64,000 nucleotides of DNA from Parvimonas micra (GTDB taxonomy: Bacteria; Bacillota; Clostridia; Tissierellales; Peptoniphilaceae). Where the stretch lies: positions 62,001 through 126,000 of the forward strand of contig NZ_CP148048.1 in the NCBI RefSeq assembly GCF_037482165.1, in the 5' to 3' direction. The notes under the pieces were generated by a model. That model made no database searches and was not told the origin of the DNA. It saw only the letters and a list, made by a program, of their open reading frames with translations. The position numbers and the translations under genes were made by a program. Positions within the stretch are counted from its first letter, which is position 1; every line of letters begins with the position of its first letter. This document shows, piece by piece, positions 51,242 to 59,726 of this stretch.

Positions 51242-52057
51242 ATGGAAGATTTGAGAGAAGAAATTTTAGAACTTAGGCGAAATGCTTTTGTAGAAACAAT
51301 AATGGGTTTGGAGAATGAAATATACATAATAGGTTACTTGGGAAGAACTGTTCCAAAAGAGATATTTTACGGTTTTGACCTAGTGCCCTTACCTTTGGAC
51401 GGAGTAGATAAATACATATTGGAATATTCAAATGAAAAAGATTTGTGTAGCATAATTGATTCAACTTTGACTTATGCTATGACAAAAAAATGCCCTTTAC
51501 TTTATAATGCAAAATTGGTTGTTGTAGACAATTCCTGTCCTTTACTTTTAAAAATATTAAAAGATAATTTAAAGGACAAAATTTTTTTCTATGATGGTAA
51601 TATAAATAATTTAAAAAATAGAGTGGAGGACGTTTATAAAAGAGATTTTTCTGAAACAAATTTCTTAAAAGCCATTGAGTTATCTAAAAATATTTCTTCA
51701 AAATTGGAAAAACTTTCCAAAACCAATATTGATTCCAGATTTTTATACGAAGTAGAATTTTATACTCAATTTATTTTCTCTTTGGAAGAAAAAAATAATA
51801 TGATTGATAGAGTATTATCTCATTTTAAGGATGTAGATAAAAAAAGGCAGAAGCTATATGTTCCAAGAGCAATTCAGATTTTAGATTATATCGATGAAAA
51901 ATATAAGGACTATAAAATCATAGAAAATTTTTGTCTTGGAGAAGTTTTTAAGACTTATAAAAGTAGTGGTTATGAGTTTTTAAAAGAGAAGTATAATTCT
52001 AAAAAATCAGATAAATTAGATATTTTATTTCAAGATTGTCCCTATGATAATAAATAA
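51242..52057 (+). CDS. 2-hydroxyacyl-CoA dehydratase-family protein (HgdB-like)
   Basis: The 271-aa protein resembles one subunit of the 2-hydroxyacyl-CoA dehydratase D family: YLGRTVPKEIFYGFDLVPLPLDG near 35-57, Cys residues in KKCPLLY and DNSCPLLLK that could hold an iron-sulfur cluster, and a late Cys in FQDCPYD. It is shorter than the roughly 380-420 aa of classical subunits. It is followed 23 bases later by the double-cubane reductase gene. The start is uncertain: TTG 51212 or ATG 51242 in frame; the ATG at 51222 after GAGGAG is out of frame and stops after three codons. Confidence 0.75.
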   Translation: MEDLREEILELRRNAFVETIMGLENEIYIIGYLGRTVPKEIFYGFDLVPLPLDGVDKYILEYSNEKDLCSIIDSTLTYAMTKKCPLLYNAKLVVVDNSCPLLLKILKDNLKDKIFFYDGNINNLKNRVEDVYKRDFSETNFLKAIELSKNISSKLEKLSKTNIDSRFLYEVEFYTQFIFSLEEKNNMIDRVLSHFKDVDKKRQKLYVPRAIQILDYIDEKYKDYKIIENFCLGEVFKTYKSSGYEFLKEKYNSKKSDKLDILFQDCPYDNK

Positions 52058-52080
52058 AAATTTATTTTAGGAGGCAAGAA

Positions 52081-53356
52081 ATGGCTGATTACAGAAAAAT
52101 GTGGGAAGAATTAGATATGGACGTAAATACTCATGATATTTTATGTGAAGTGTTACCTGTCGCATTTGGGGATGTTTTTTTAAGTCAAGAGAACAGACCA
52201 GAGAGTATGGATTATTTTAATATGGTTGTTGCAGAAATTCATGGGATTAGACCTGCAGAACTTATTGAATTTCAAAAGAAGGGTGGAAAAGTTGTAGGCT
52301 CTTTCTGTATCCATGTTCCAGATGAAGTGGTAGTTGCTGCTGGAGCTATCGCAACAGGTTTATGTAGTGGATCTCAATTTTGGGTTCCAGGTGGAGAAAA
52401 GGTACTTCCAACTTCAACTTGTCCATTGATTAAGGCATCTTTAGGTGCAAGATTTGATAGAACTTGTCCTTTCTTTAGAATTGCTGACCTTTTTGTTGGA
52501 GAAACAACTTGTGATGGAAAGAAAAAAGCTTGGGAAATTTTAGCAAAAGATGCTCCAATGTATATAATGGATATTCCACAAATGAAGAGAGAAAAAGACT
52601 TTGTTAAGTGGAAAGAAGAAATAAAAGATTACATGGCTGAATTGGAGAAATTGACAGGAAATAAGATTACAGAAGAAAGCCTAAGAAAAAGCTATTGTAA
52701 CTATAAATAATAAGAGAAGGGCATTACAAAGATTAAATAGCTTTAGAAAACTTGAAAATGTACCTATTTCAGGAAGAGATGTACTACTTATTACACAAAT
52801 AGCATTTTATGATGACCCTGTAAGATTTACTGCACAGGTAAATAGACTTTGTGATGAACTTGAAGAAAGAGCAAAGAATAATGTAAGTGTATTTAAAAAA
52901 GATGCAAAGAGAATATTGTTGACTGGTACTCCACTTTCAATTCCAAACTGGAAAATTCATCAAATAGTTGAAAATATTGGGGGAATGATTGTCTGTGAAG
53001 AAATGTGTACAGGTAATAGATATTCTGAACATTTGGTAGATGAAAATGGAAAAACAATTGATGAAATGGTTGAAAATCTAACTCGTAGATATTTAGGAAG
53101 TATAAATTGTGCATGCTTTACTCCAAATACTGAAAGAGTTGAAGATATAATAAGATTAGTTAAAGAGTATAATATTGATGGAGTTATCGATGTAAACTTG
53201 AAGTTCTGTACACTTTATGACACAGAAGGAACTATAGTCGAAAAAGCATTGAAAGAAGCTAAAATTCCTGTTTTAGGAATTGAGACTGACTATACTGACT
53301 CAGACAGTGAACAATTAAAAACAAGAATTGGTGCATTCATAGAGATGTTAAGCTAA
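52081..53356 (+). pseudogene. Double-cubane-cluster anaerobic reductase (YjiM/HgdB family), frameshifted
   Basis: Bases 52081-52710 encode the N-terminal half (MADYRKMWEELDMD, GSFCIHVPDEVV, GLCSGSQFWVPGGEK, STCPLIKASLGAR, RTCPFFRIAD, ETTCDGKKKAWE). The +1 frame from about 52688 to 53356 encodes the rest (NKRRALQRLNSF, LTGTPLSIPNWKIH, EEMCTGNRY, NCACFTPN, LKFCTLYDTEG). Removing one A from the A5 run at 52686-52690 gives a continuous chain of about 425 residues, the family length. Members hold an [8Fe-9S] double-cubane cluster and perform low-potential reductions after ATP-dependent activation. AGGAGG precedes the ATG. It is either a true frameshift or a sequence error. Confidence 0.87.
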
Positions 53357-53610
53357 TGCTATATTATATATTCTTTAAAGATACCAAAAGTGGACAGGAG
53401 CTTTATAAATTAATGAGAGAAAATGGAATAAAATGCACAATAGCACCAACTCCAAAAACTGAAGATCACTGTTGCGGAATAAGTATTTTATTTTATGATA
53501 TTGAAGATAAAGCATTAATTAAAAAATTGATTTTTGAAAATGGTATCGAAATTTTAAAATTTTATGAAAAAGAGAAAGATATAAATCCGGATAGGATGAA
53601 ATTTTGTTAA
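53356..53610 (+). CDS. DUF3343 protein (putative Se/S carrier-like)
   Basis: The 84-aa protein starts YYIFFKDTKSGQELYKLMRENGIKC (in pieces) and has the conserved CCG motif in EDHCCGISI. This family often sits with selenium or sulfur handling and with 2-hydroxyacyl-CoA dehydratase-like genes in anaerobes. Its start overlaps the preceding stop (TAATG), so the two are coupled. Confidence 0.82.
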   Translation: MLYYIFFKDTKSGQELYKLMRENGIKCTIAPTPKTEDHCCGISILFYDIEDKALIKKLIFENGIEILKFYEKEKDINPDRMKFC

Positions 53611-53643
53611 AAAAACTTCGACAATTATGTCGAAGTTTTACTT
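53610..53643. terminator. Bidirectional terminator between convergent operons
   Basis: AAAACTTCGACA / GTCGAAGTTTT flanked by A and T runs. Confidence 0.88.
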
Positions 53644-53650
53644 TTTCTGA

Positions 53651-54103
53651 TTATCTTTCAACACTGAATTTAAAAGTTTCTTCATCTTTATCAAAAGTTA
53701 AAGAATAAGTTTTTCCTTTTTCAACTTCTAGTGAAAGTTTTGTAGGTCCCCAAGTTGTAGTTACATTTTTATGTAGAACTCCAGGTCTTGTATAGCTGTA
53801 AGTAAGTTCTACATCAACAGTTCCTGGTAATGCATAAATTACAGACTTAGTTCCTTCATAAGCGATTTTTGGATAAGCATTTGGACTTAAAATTGTTCCA
53901 GAAAGTGTTTTTGTAGTAATTGCATTAAAACCAGTATTTAAATAGATTTTAACCGCATCAGGATGATCTGAAAGCCATTTATCATATCCTTGTTTTCTTT
54001 TTTTCATCCAAATAATCATTCCAACAATGTAAACAATAAAAACAGCAGGAATGATATAAGCCATAATACCCATATTTTTAATCATTTGTGAAAAATTATT
54101 CAT
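53651..54103 (-). CDS. Single-helix membrane protein with beta-rich domain
   Basis: The 150-aa protein has one membrane helix (about residues 13-33) followed by a basic stretch and a beta-sandwich-like domain (DVELTYSYTRPG, KLSLEVEKGKTYSLTFD). I do not recognise the family. AGGAGG precedes the ATG. It is in the same minus-strand cluster as the next gene. Confidence 0.7.
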   Translation of the reverse strand: MNNFSQMIKNMGIMAYIIPAVFIVYIVGMIIWMKKRKQGYDKWLSDHPDAVKIYLNTGFNAITTKTLSGTILSPNAYPKIAYEGTKSVIYALPGTVDVELTYSYTRPGVLHKNVTTTWGPTKLSLEVEKGKTYSLTFDKDEETFKFSVER

Positions 54104-54120
54104 AATTTCCTCCTATATAT

Positions 54121-54552
54121 TTATTCCGCTTTAAGCGTAATTGATTCTGCTTTATCTCCGACTATACTAAGATCTTCAATAAGTTTTTGGAACTGATTGT
54201 AACCTAATAATGATAAATCATAACTTTTAGTGTTATCATTTGAATCGATAACATATAAAGTAAAAATATCATTCTTAACTCTAGCTTTAATTGCACATTC
54301 ATCTATTACATATTCATCAATTTTTTTACCTTTCACTATTGTGAGTGTTTCATCAGTAACTTTAACATATAACTTTCTGTCTCCAAGAGTCATAACTAAT
54401 GATGAAATAGCCACAATTGATACGATAATTACATTAACATAAAGTTGAACAAAAAATCGTAGAATAAATGCTAAAAATGCACAGGCTGCAACCAATATTA
54501 CTAATTCCTTTACAACTTGAAAAGAAGTTGATTTGTAAATTCTCTCGTTCAT
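54121..54552 (-). CDS. Two-helix membrane protein with PH-like domain
   Basis: The 143-aa protein has two membrane helices (about 14-34 and 38-55) followed by a beta-rich domain resembling bacterial PH domains (LYVKVTDETLTIVKGKK, TLYVIDSNDNTKSYDL). Function unknown. It lies 17 bases before the previous-listed gene on the minus strand and is probably co-transcribed with it. Confidence 0.7.
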   Translation of the reverse strand: MNERIYKSTSFQVVKELVILVAACAFLAFILRFFVQLYVNVIIVSIVAISSLVMTLGDRKLYVKVTDETLTIVKGKKIDEYVIDECAIKARVKNDIFTLYVIDSNDNTKSYDLSLLGYNQFQKLIEDLSIVGDKAESITLKAE

Positions 54553-54582
54553 AAAATCCTCCCTTGTAATTACATAATATAT

Positions 54583-55653
54583 CTATTTTAAATTCTTTCT
54601 AGTAAAAATCATTTTACCTGCGGGAGTTTGCAATATACTCGTTACAGTTGTTTCTATTGTTTGACCAATATAATCTTTCCCATCTTCAACTACAATCATA
54701 GTTCCGTCAGAAAGATAACCAAGACCTTGTTCAGGTTCTTTACCGCGATTGATAACTTCAACAATGAGCTTTTCACCTTGGATTACAACTGGTTTTACTG
54801 CAAGAGCAAGCTCATTTATATTAAGTATAGAAATTTTTTGAAGAGATGCAACTTTGTTCAAATTGTAGTCATTTGTAATAAGTTTTCCGTGATAATCTTC
54901 TGTCAATTTTAAAAGTTTATGGTCAACTTCTTTGATATTCTTGTAATCTTTATCTACAATTTTTATTTCAATATTTTTTTCATTTTGTAGTAAATCTAAA
55001 ATATCAAGTCCTCGTCTACCTCTTTGTCTTCTATTTGGGTCTTCAGAATCTGCAATATATTGCAATTCTTTAACCATAAACATAGCAATAATAATTGGAC
55101 CTTCTAAAAATCCAGTTTTTATTATATCGTAAATTCTTCCGTCAATTATAACAGAAGTATCTAAAATTTTAGGACAAGAGTGTCCTTTTTTAATATTTTT
55201 TTCTCTTGAAAAAAGTTTAAATTTCAATATTTCTTCTTTTTTGTCTCTTGCAATTTTAATTCCAATAAATCCAAGTGCGATATATATAAATATAGTAATT
55301 GTTGCACTTAGTAAATTTCCAATTACTGGAAATTTAATATTAGAAATTGGTAAAGAAATTAAAAAAGCTATAACTAATCCAATTATAAGTCCAACAATTG
55401 CAGAAACAATATCTGAAGTTGGAGTTTTTTGAACTTTTTTAATCATATCATCAAAATTATCTGTAAGTTTCTTAAAAATTATCGGGAATAATAAATAAAA
55501 AATAATACCAAAAATAATTGCAAAAATAGAATAAATTGAAACTAAAACAGATTTATTTAATTCTAATTCTGTTACTTGACCAAATGCGTAAGCTAATAAA
55601 ATTCCTATAAGCCCACCAAAAATAAGGGTCAAGTACCTTAAAATTTTAAGCAT
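54583..55653 (-). CDS. yacL: PIN/TRAM-domain membrane protein (YacL type)
   Basis: The 356-aa protein has four N-terminal membrane helices (about 1-135), a PIN nuclease-like domain starting LDTSVIIDGRI with further acidic residues (VKEL, RRGLDILD, TNDYNLNKVA) and a C-terminal TRAM RNA-binding domain (about 290-350). This is the YacL layout of Firmicutes. It sits 9 bases after carD, the usual partner. It is predicted to act on RNA at the membrane, but this has not been settled for the family. Confidence 0.9.
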   Translation of the reverse strand: MLKILRYLTLIFGGLIGILLAYAFGQVTELELNKSVLVSIYSIFAIIFGIIFYLLFPIIFKKLTDNFDDMIKKVQKTPTSDIVSAIVGLIIGLVIAFLISLPISNIKFPVIGNLLSATITIFIYIALGFIGIKIARDKKEEILKFKLFSREKNIKKGHSCPKILDTSVIIDGRIYDIIKTGFLEGPIIIAMFMVKELQYIADSEDPNRRQRGRRGLDILDLLQNEKNIEIKIVDKDYKNIKEVDHKLLKLTEDYHGKLITNDYNLNKVASLQKISILNINELALAVKPVVIQGEKLIVEVINRGKEPEQGLGYLSDGTMIVVEDGKDYIGQTIETTVTSILQTPAGKMIFTRKNLK

Positions 55654-55662
55654 ACCTTCCTC

Positions 55663-56142
55663 CTAGTGTTCCATAGAATAATCTATTATTTTGTTGATTT
55701 TGTTTTTCGGAAAACCGCTGACCATAACAAATTCAGAAATTAAAATTCGTCTTGCAAGGTTTAACATAAACAATTCTTTTAAAGAAAGTTTACCTTTCTC
55801 ATTTCTAATAGCTAAGCCTTTAAAGACATAAGCTATCTTAAAAATATCTGAAGACTTAAGTCTTTGTGTATTTTCTTTGTATCTTTGTACCCAATTATTA
55901 GGCATAGGGCAATCGACATCATTAAGATAATTGTAAACTTTATCAAGGGTATCTTCATTGACAAGTTGTCTAAACTCAAACTTATCAATATCTACTTCTT
56001 TAATAAATATATGCAAATTTTGCTCCATTGGAAGTTCAATCACATAAAATCGTTCGCAATCGTCACCTAAGTACTTGTTTTCTATACTTTTAATCAATCC
56101 TGCACCATGCATAGGATAAAATATTTTGTCTCCAACGTCCAT
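55663..56142 (-). CDS. carD: CarD/CdnL-family transcriptional regulator
   Basis: The 159-aa protein has an N-terminal RNA-polymerase-interacting domain (VGDKIFYPMHGAGLIKSIE, residues 2-20) and a helical C-terminal DNA-contacting domain (NWVQRYKENTQRLKSSDIFKIAYV). CarD stabilises open promoter complexes, often at rRNA promoters. AGGAG precedes the ATG. It forms an operon with yacL. Confidence 0.9.
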   Translation of the reverse strand: MDVGDKIFYPMHGAGLIKSIENKYLGDDCERFYVIELPMEQNLHIFIKEVDIDKFEFRQLVNEDTLDKVYNYLNDVDCPMPNNWVQRYKENTQRLKSSDIFKIAYVFKGLAIRNEKGKLSLKELFMLNLARRILISEFVMVSGFPKNKINKIIDYSMEH

Positions 56143-56244
56143 AGCAAACTCCTAAATTTCACCAACAACTACATAACAACCCTCCAATATTATTATACAC
56201 TAAAAGATGAAAAAATTAAAGGATTTTTTATCAATTTACCGAGA

Positions 56245-57147
56245 TTAAATTAAATTCAGTAAAAGGAGTAAATTTTCTTTAATTATTTTATTATTTTTTA
56301 TTATCAGAATAAAGTTTTCAGTTAAATTCTGAGATTTTTTAAATATCTTATTTTCATATTTTGATTTAAAAACTTTGGCTTTTATATTGTTTTCAATTAG
56401 ACCTTCTTCTAATTCTAAAGCTATTTTGATTTCATATTTATTGCTTGTAATACTGTAATTATTTTGATGAAAATTTATTTCTGCTTTTTCTATATTTGAA
56501 AGTCTAGCAATAAGATAATTTTTTTGAAGATAAATATTTTTTAAAATTCCTTTAAATTTTTTATTATTTATAGTCAAAATTTTATTTAAGATGCTTTCCT
56601 TGTATTCATAAATATAGCTTAAAACTTGCAAGTCAATATAATTGTGATAAATAAGTTTTGAAAGCATCTCCTTATCCTTAAGCTCTTGATACATTTTATA
56701 AATTTTAGGCATTTCCTGCTGATTAACATGGTCATGAACATCAAATCCAAGTCTTTTTCCTAAATTTATAGCTTTTAGACTAGGTTCATCAAGAAAAAAA
56801 TTTATTTTTTGGAATTGTCTATAAATATCTATATTCTCAAAGTCAACTTTTGAAATATTGTACTTTTCCATCTTTTTTCTAATAAATGGAAAATCAAACC
56901 TGTCTCCATTATATGAGATTACTTTTTTTGAATTTAAAAGCTCTTTTACCTTTAAAATGAGTTCTTTTTCTTCTGATTCATCTTCGATATAATATTGAGA
57001 ATAAATTAATTCTTTTCCCTTTTTTTCACAAATTCCAAACATATACATAAAATCTTTAGTTCTACTAAGACCAGTTGTTTCTATATCAAATAGGGTATAG
57101 TCTTCAAAATTAGAGTCTGTTTTTTCTATATTTATAACTTTTTTCAT
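56245..57147 (-). CDS. RNase H-like 3'-5' exonuclease domain protein (YprB type)
   Basis: The 300-aa protein has DEDD exonuclease motifs: Exo I FDIETTGLS near residue 20, Exo II SYNGDRFDFPFI near 98 and a late HNYIDLQVLSYI segment. The C-terminal 100 residues are charged and unassigned. It probably processes DNA or RNA ends; YprB proteins are uncharacterised. AAAGGAG precedes the ATG. Confidence 0.84.
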   Translation of the reverse strand: MKKVINIEKTDSNFEDYTLFDIETTGLSRTKDFMYMFGICEKKGKELIYSQYYIEDESEEKELILKVKELLNSKKVISYNGDRFDFPFIRKKMEKYNISKVDFENIDIYRQFQKINFFLDEPSLKAINLGKRLGFDVHDHVNQQEMPKIYKMYQELKDKEMLSKLIYHNYIDLQVLSYIYEYKESILNKILTINNKKFKGILKNIYLQKNYLIARLSNIEKAEINFHQNNYSITSNKYEIKIALELEEGLIENNIKAKVFKSKYENKIFKKSQNLTENFILIIKNNKIIKENLLLLLNLI

Positions 57148-57171
57148 AACAACTCCTTTTTTATTTTGTAA

Positions 57172-57205
57172 AGAAAAAAAGTAGAGTCAAAAACTCTACT
57201 TTTAA
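57172..57205 (-). terminator. Terminator of the tRNA pair
   Basis: AAAAGTAGAGT / ACTCTACTTTT followed on the minus strand by a T run. Confidence 0.87.
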
Positions 57206-57224
57206 ACTATTACAAATAGTAACA

Positions 57225-57308
57225 TGGTGCAGGAAAGAGGACTTGAACCCCCACGTCAATGACACTAGATCCTAAGTCTAGCGCGTCTGCCAGTTCCGCC
57301 ATTCCTGC
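57225..57308 (-). tRNA. tRNA-Leu (anticodon TAG)
   Basis: On the minus strand the acceptor GCAGGAA pairs with TTCCTGC. The anticodon arm is CTAGA-CTTAGGA-TCTAG (anticodon TAG), the variable arm is long (TGTCATTGACG region), the T arm is GGGGGTTCAAGTCC, and CCA is encoded. Confidence 0.95.
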
Positions 57309-57313
57309 ATATA

Positions 57314-57390
57314 TGGGGTGGATGATGGGATTCGAACCCATGACCTTCAGAGCCACAATCTGACGCCCTAACCAGCTAGGCCACACCCAC
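57314..57390 (-). tRNA. tRNA-His (anticodon GTG)
   Basis: On the minus strand the acceptor GTGGGTG pairs with CATCCAC, and a G lies one base upstream (57391) opposite C73, as needed for the extra G of tRNA-His. The anticodon arm is TCAGA-TTGTGGC-TCTGA, the T loop GTTCGAATC, and CCA is encoded. Confidence 0.95.
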
Positions 57391-57477
57391 CAAACTTTAC
57401 ATTCATATTAAATGCTTGTATATTATATCAATTTATAAAAACTTTGTCAAGTCTTTAATAATAATTTTTATAAATAA

Positions 57478-57978
57478 TTATATACAATGTTCATCTTTAC
57501 ATTTATGTTTACTATCTGGTTCTTTACTGGAATCTTTTATAAATTCCAATTCTTCTTTTGAAAGTTTTTTCTGACAACTTTTACAAATACCTTTGATTTC
57601 TAAATAATGACCTGTTACGATAAATTCTGTTTTATTTTCTATGTCATCGATTAAACTATGTATTGGGCAATGATTTATCGGTATTATTTTTTTGCATTTT
57701 TCACAAATTAAACTGTGAATATGTCCATTATTTAATTGATAATATGTAGTTCCATCTATTTCTGCAGTTCTTTTTGCAATATTTTTTTCGCAAAATTGAT
57801 TCAATGCTCTATATATACTTGAAATACTATATTTTTCGCCTTTTGTAGAGATTGCATTGTAAATATCTTCTGCTGTAGTAGGAACTTCTCTTTTTTCTAA
57901 TTCTTTAAGAATTGCCATTCTATTTTTTGTGATTTTTAAATCATTATCTTTTAGAGTTTTCAAAAAAGCCTTTTTCAT
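57478..57978 (-). CDS. zur: Fur-family regulator, probable zinc uptake regulator Zur
   Basis: The 166-aa protein has a winged helix (TKNRMAILKELEKREVPTTAEDIYNAIS, in pieces), the regulatory-site residues HIHSLICEKCKK and two CxxC pairs (CEKC, CKSC) for structural zinc. Its C-terminal tail ends HKCKDEHC, a possible extra metal site. Divergence from znuACB and the shared palindrome make Zur more likely than Fur or PerR. The frame opens at 58059, but AAAGGAGAG sets the ATG at 57978. Confidence 0.88.
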   Translation of the reverse strand: MKKAFLKTLKDNDLKITKNRMAILKELEKREVPTTAEDIYNAISTKGEKYSISSIYRALNQFCEKNIAKRTAEIDGTTYYQLNNGHIHSLICEKCKKIIPINHCPIHSLIDDIENKTEFIVTGHYLEIKGICKSCQKKLSKEELEFIKDSSKEPDSKHKCKDEHCI

Positions 57979-58044
57979 AAATACTCTCCTTTGCTTGATT
58001 TTTCGACAAAATGGGTATATAATATTCTGTATGTAAATGAGTGC

Positions 58045-58062
58045 TATTTGCAAATGCAAATA
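58045..58062. promoter_or_regulatory. Candidate Zur operator between zur and znuA
   Basis: A perfect inverted repeat TATTTGC-AAAT-GCAAATA in the 111-base divergent region, 28 bases before the znuA start. Confidence 0.6.
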
Positions 58063-58089
58063 ATATTGATTAATTAAAAAGGAGTCATT

Positions 58090-59046
58090 ATGAAAAAAAT
58101 CATAACTAAAATCATTTCCTTTGCCATTATTATATCACTTTTTACAGCCTGTGGCAAAGAAAAAGTAAAAAACAACGAAATGAACGAAGTAAAAGAAAAT
58201 AAAAAAGTAATATATACATCATTTTATCCATTACAAAGTATAACAAAGGAAATTGTTGGAAATAAAATGGAAGTTAGAAAATTAATTCCTAATGGGCAAG
58301 AAGTTCATCATTGGGAACCAACTGCCCAAGATATGAAAAATTTATCTGAAGGTAGTGTAATTTTAGTAAATGGCTTAGGCTTAGAAAGTTGGATGGATAA
58401 ATTCAAGGCATCTATTAAAGATTTAAATATTGTTGAAGTTTCAAAAGACGTTAATCTTTTGAAAGCGGAAGAAGAGCATGAAGAAAATGAAAATCATGAA
58501 AGCGAAGAAAAACATCATCATGGTGAATATGATCCACATATTTGGTTAAGTCTAAGAAATATGAAAGTTATTGCAAAAAATATTTGTGATCAAGTTGTTA
58601 AGATGGATAAAGACAATGAGACATATTATAGAGAAAATTTAGCCAAGGTTCAAAATAGACTTGATGATTTGGATAAAAAATATTCTGAACAGTTGCAAAA
58701 TGCAAAAATCAAGTCAATTATAACTTCCCATGAAGCTTTTGCTTATCTACTTAAGGACTATGGTTTAAAACAAATTCCGATTGAAAATTTAACTTCTGAT
58801 TCTGAACCTAATTTGGCAAAGATGAAAGAAGTTATAGAACTCGCAAAAAATGAGGGAATAAAATATGTTTTCTATGAAGAATTAAGTGAAAATAAGGTCG
58901 AAGAAACTATTGCTAAAGAAATTGGTGGAGAAGTTAAAATGCTTTATACAATAGAGGGACAAACAGAAGAACAAGCTAAGGAAAATAAAGATTATTTTGA
59001 ACTTATGGAAGAAAATTTAAAAGCTTTAGTTGAAGCTACAAAATAG
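58090..59046 (+). CDS. znuA: Zinc ABC transporter substrate-binding lipoprotein
   Basis: The 318-aa protein has a lipoprotein signal with lipobox FTAC (Cys 21), then the cluster A-1 fold: TSFYPLQSITKEIVG, zinc ligands in EVHHWEPT, a His-rich loop (HEENENHESEEKHHHG) before DPHIWLS, TSHEAFAYL and the final YEELSENK. The His-rich loop is typical of ZnuA rather than manganese binders. It captures Zn2+ for ZnuBC. AAAAAGGAG precedes the ATG. Confidence 0.93.
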   Translation: MKKIITKIISFAIIISLFTACGKEKVKNNEMNEVKENKKVIYTSFYPLQSITKEIVGNKMEVRKLIPNGQEVHHWEPTAQDMKNLSEGSVILVNGLGLESWMDKFKASIKDLNIVEVSKDVNLLKAEEEHEENENHESEEKHHHGEYDPHIWLSLRNMKVIAKNICDQVVKMDKDNETYYRENLAKVQNRLDDLDKKYSEQLQNAKIKSIITSHEAFAYLLKDYGLKQIPIENLTSDSEPNLAKMKEVIELAKNEGIKYVFYEELSENKVEETIAKEIGGEVKMLYTIEGQTEEQAKENKDYFELMEENLKALVEATK

Positions 59047-59053
59047 GAGAAGT

Positions 59054-59726
59054 ATGGATAATATTATTTCAATAAAAAATTTATCTTTTTCTTATAGTGG
59101 AGGTATTAATGTTTTAGAAAAATCTTTCTTTTGATATTAAAGAGAAAGATTTTATAGCTATAATTGGAGCAAATGGTAGTGGAAAATCCACTTTGTTAAA
59201 ACTCATTTTAAAAGAACTTAATCCTTCAAGTGGAGAGATATTTATATCAAATACAAATATTAAAAATTTTAAAGAATGGAATACAATTGGATATGTTCCA
59301 CAGATAAATGCAAGTAATATTCCTAACTTTCCGATAACTGCTTTAGAGATTGTAACTTTAAATCTTTATGAAAAAATGGGCTTTTTCAAATTTTCTAGAA
59401 AAAGTCATAATGAACTTGCAAAAAGAGCATTATCTCAAGTTAATATGCTTGAGTTTGCAAATACACCTATAAATAAAATGAGTGGTGGACAACAACAAAG
59501 GATTATGATTGCAAAATCTTTGATTAATAACCCAAAGATTTTAATCTTTGATGAACCTACAACTGGTATTGACAAAGAAAGTAAAAATCAACTTTTTAAG
59601 ATTTTAACACATCTAAACAGAGTGCATGGAATTACAATTCTGCTTGTAACTCATGAGCTTGAGATTATGAAAGATAATTTGACAAAGGTTGTAGAAATAA
59701 AAGATAAGAAAGTGGTGGTAAGATAA
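59054..59726 (+). pseudogene. znuC: Zinc ABC transporter ATPase, frameshifted near the N-terminus
   Basis: ATG 59054 (after AGGAGAAG) opens MDNIISIKNLSFSYSGGINVLE and stops at TGA 59132. The +1 frame carries SFDIKEKDFIAIIGANGSGKST (Walker A), the signature MSGGQQQR and Walker B ILIFDEPT. Deleting one A from the A5 run 59118-59122 joins them as VLENLSFDIK. It ends in TAATG overlap with znuB. As printed, the ATPase would lack its first strand unless started internally, which would cripple zinc import; a sequence error is plausible. Confidence 0.87.
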
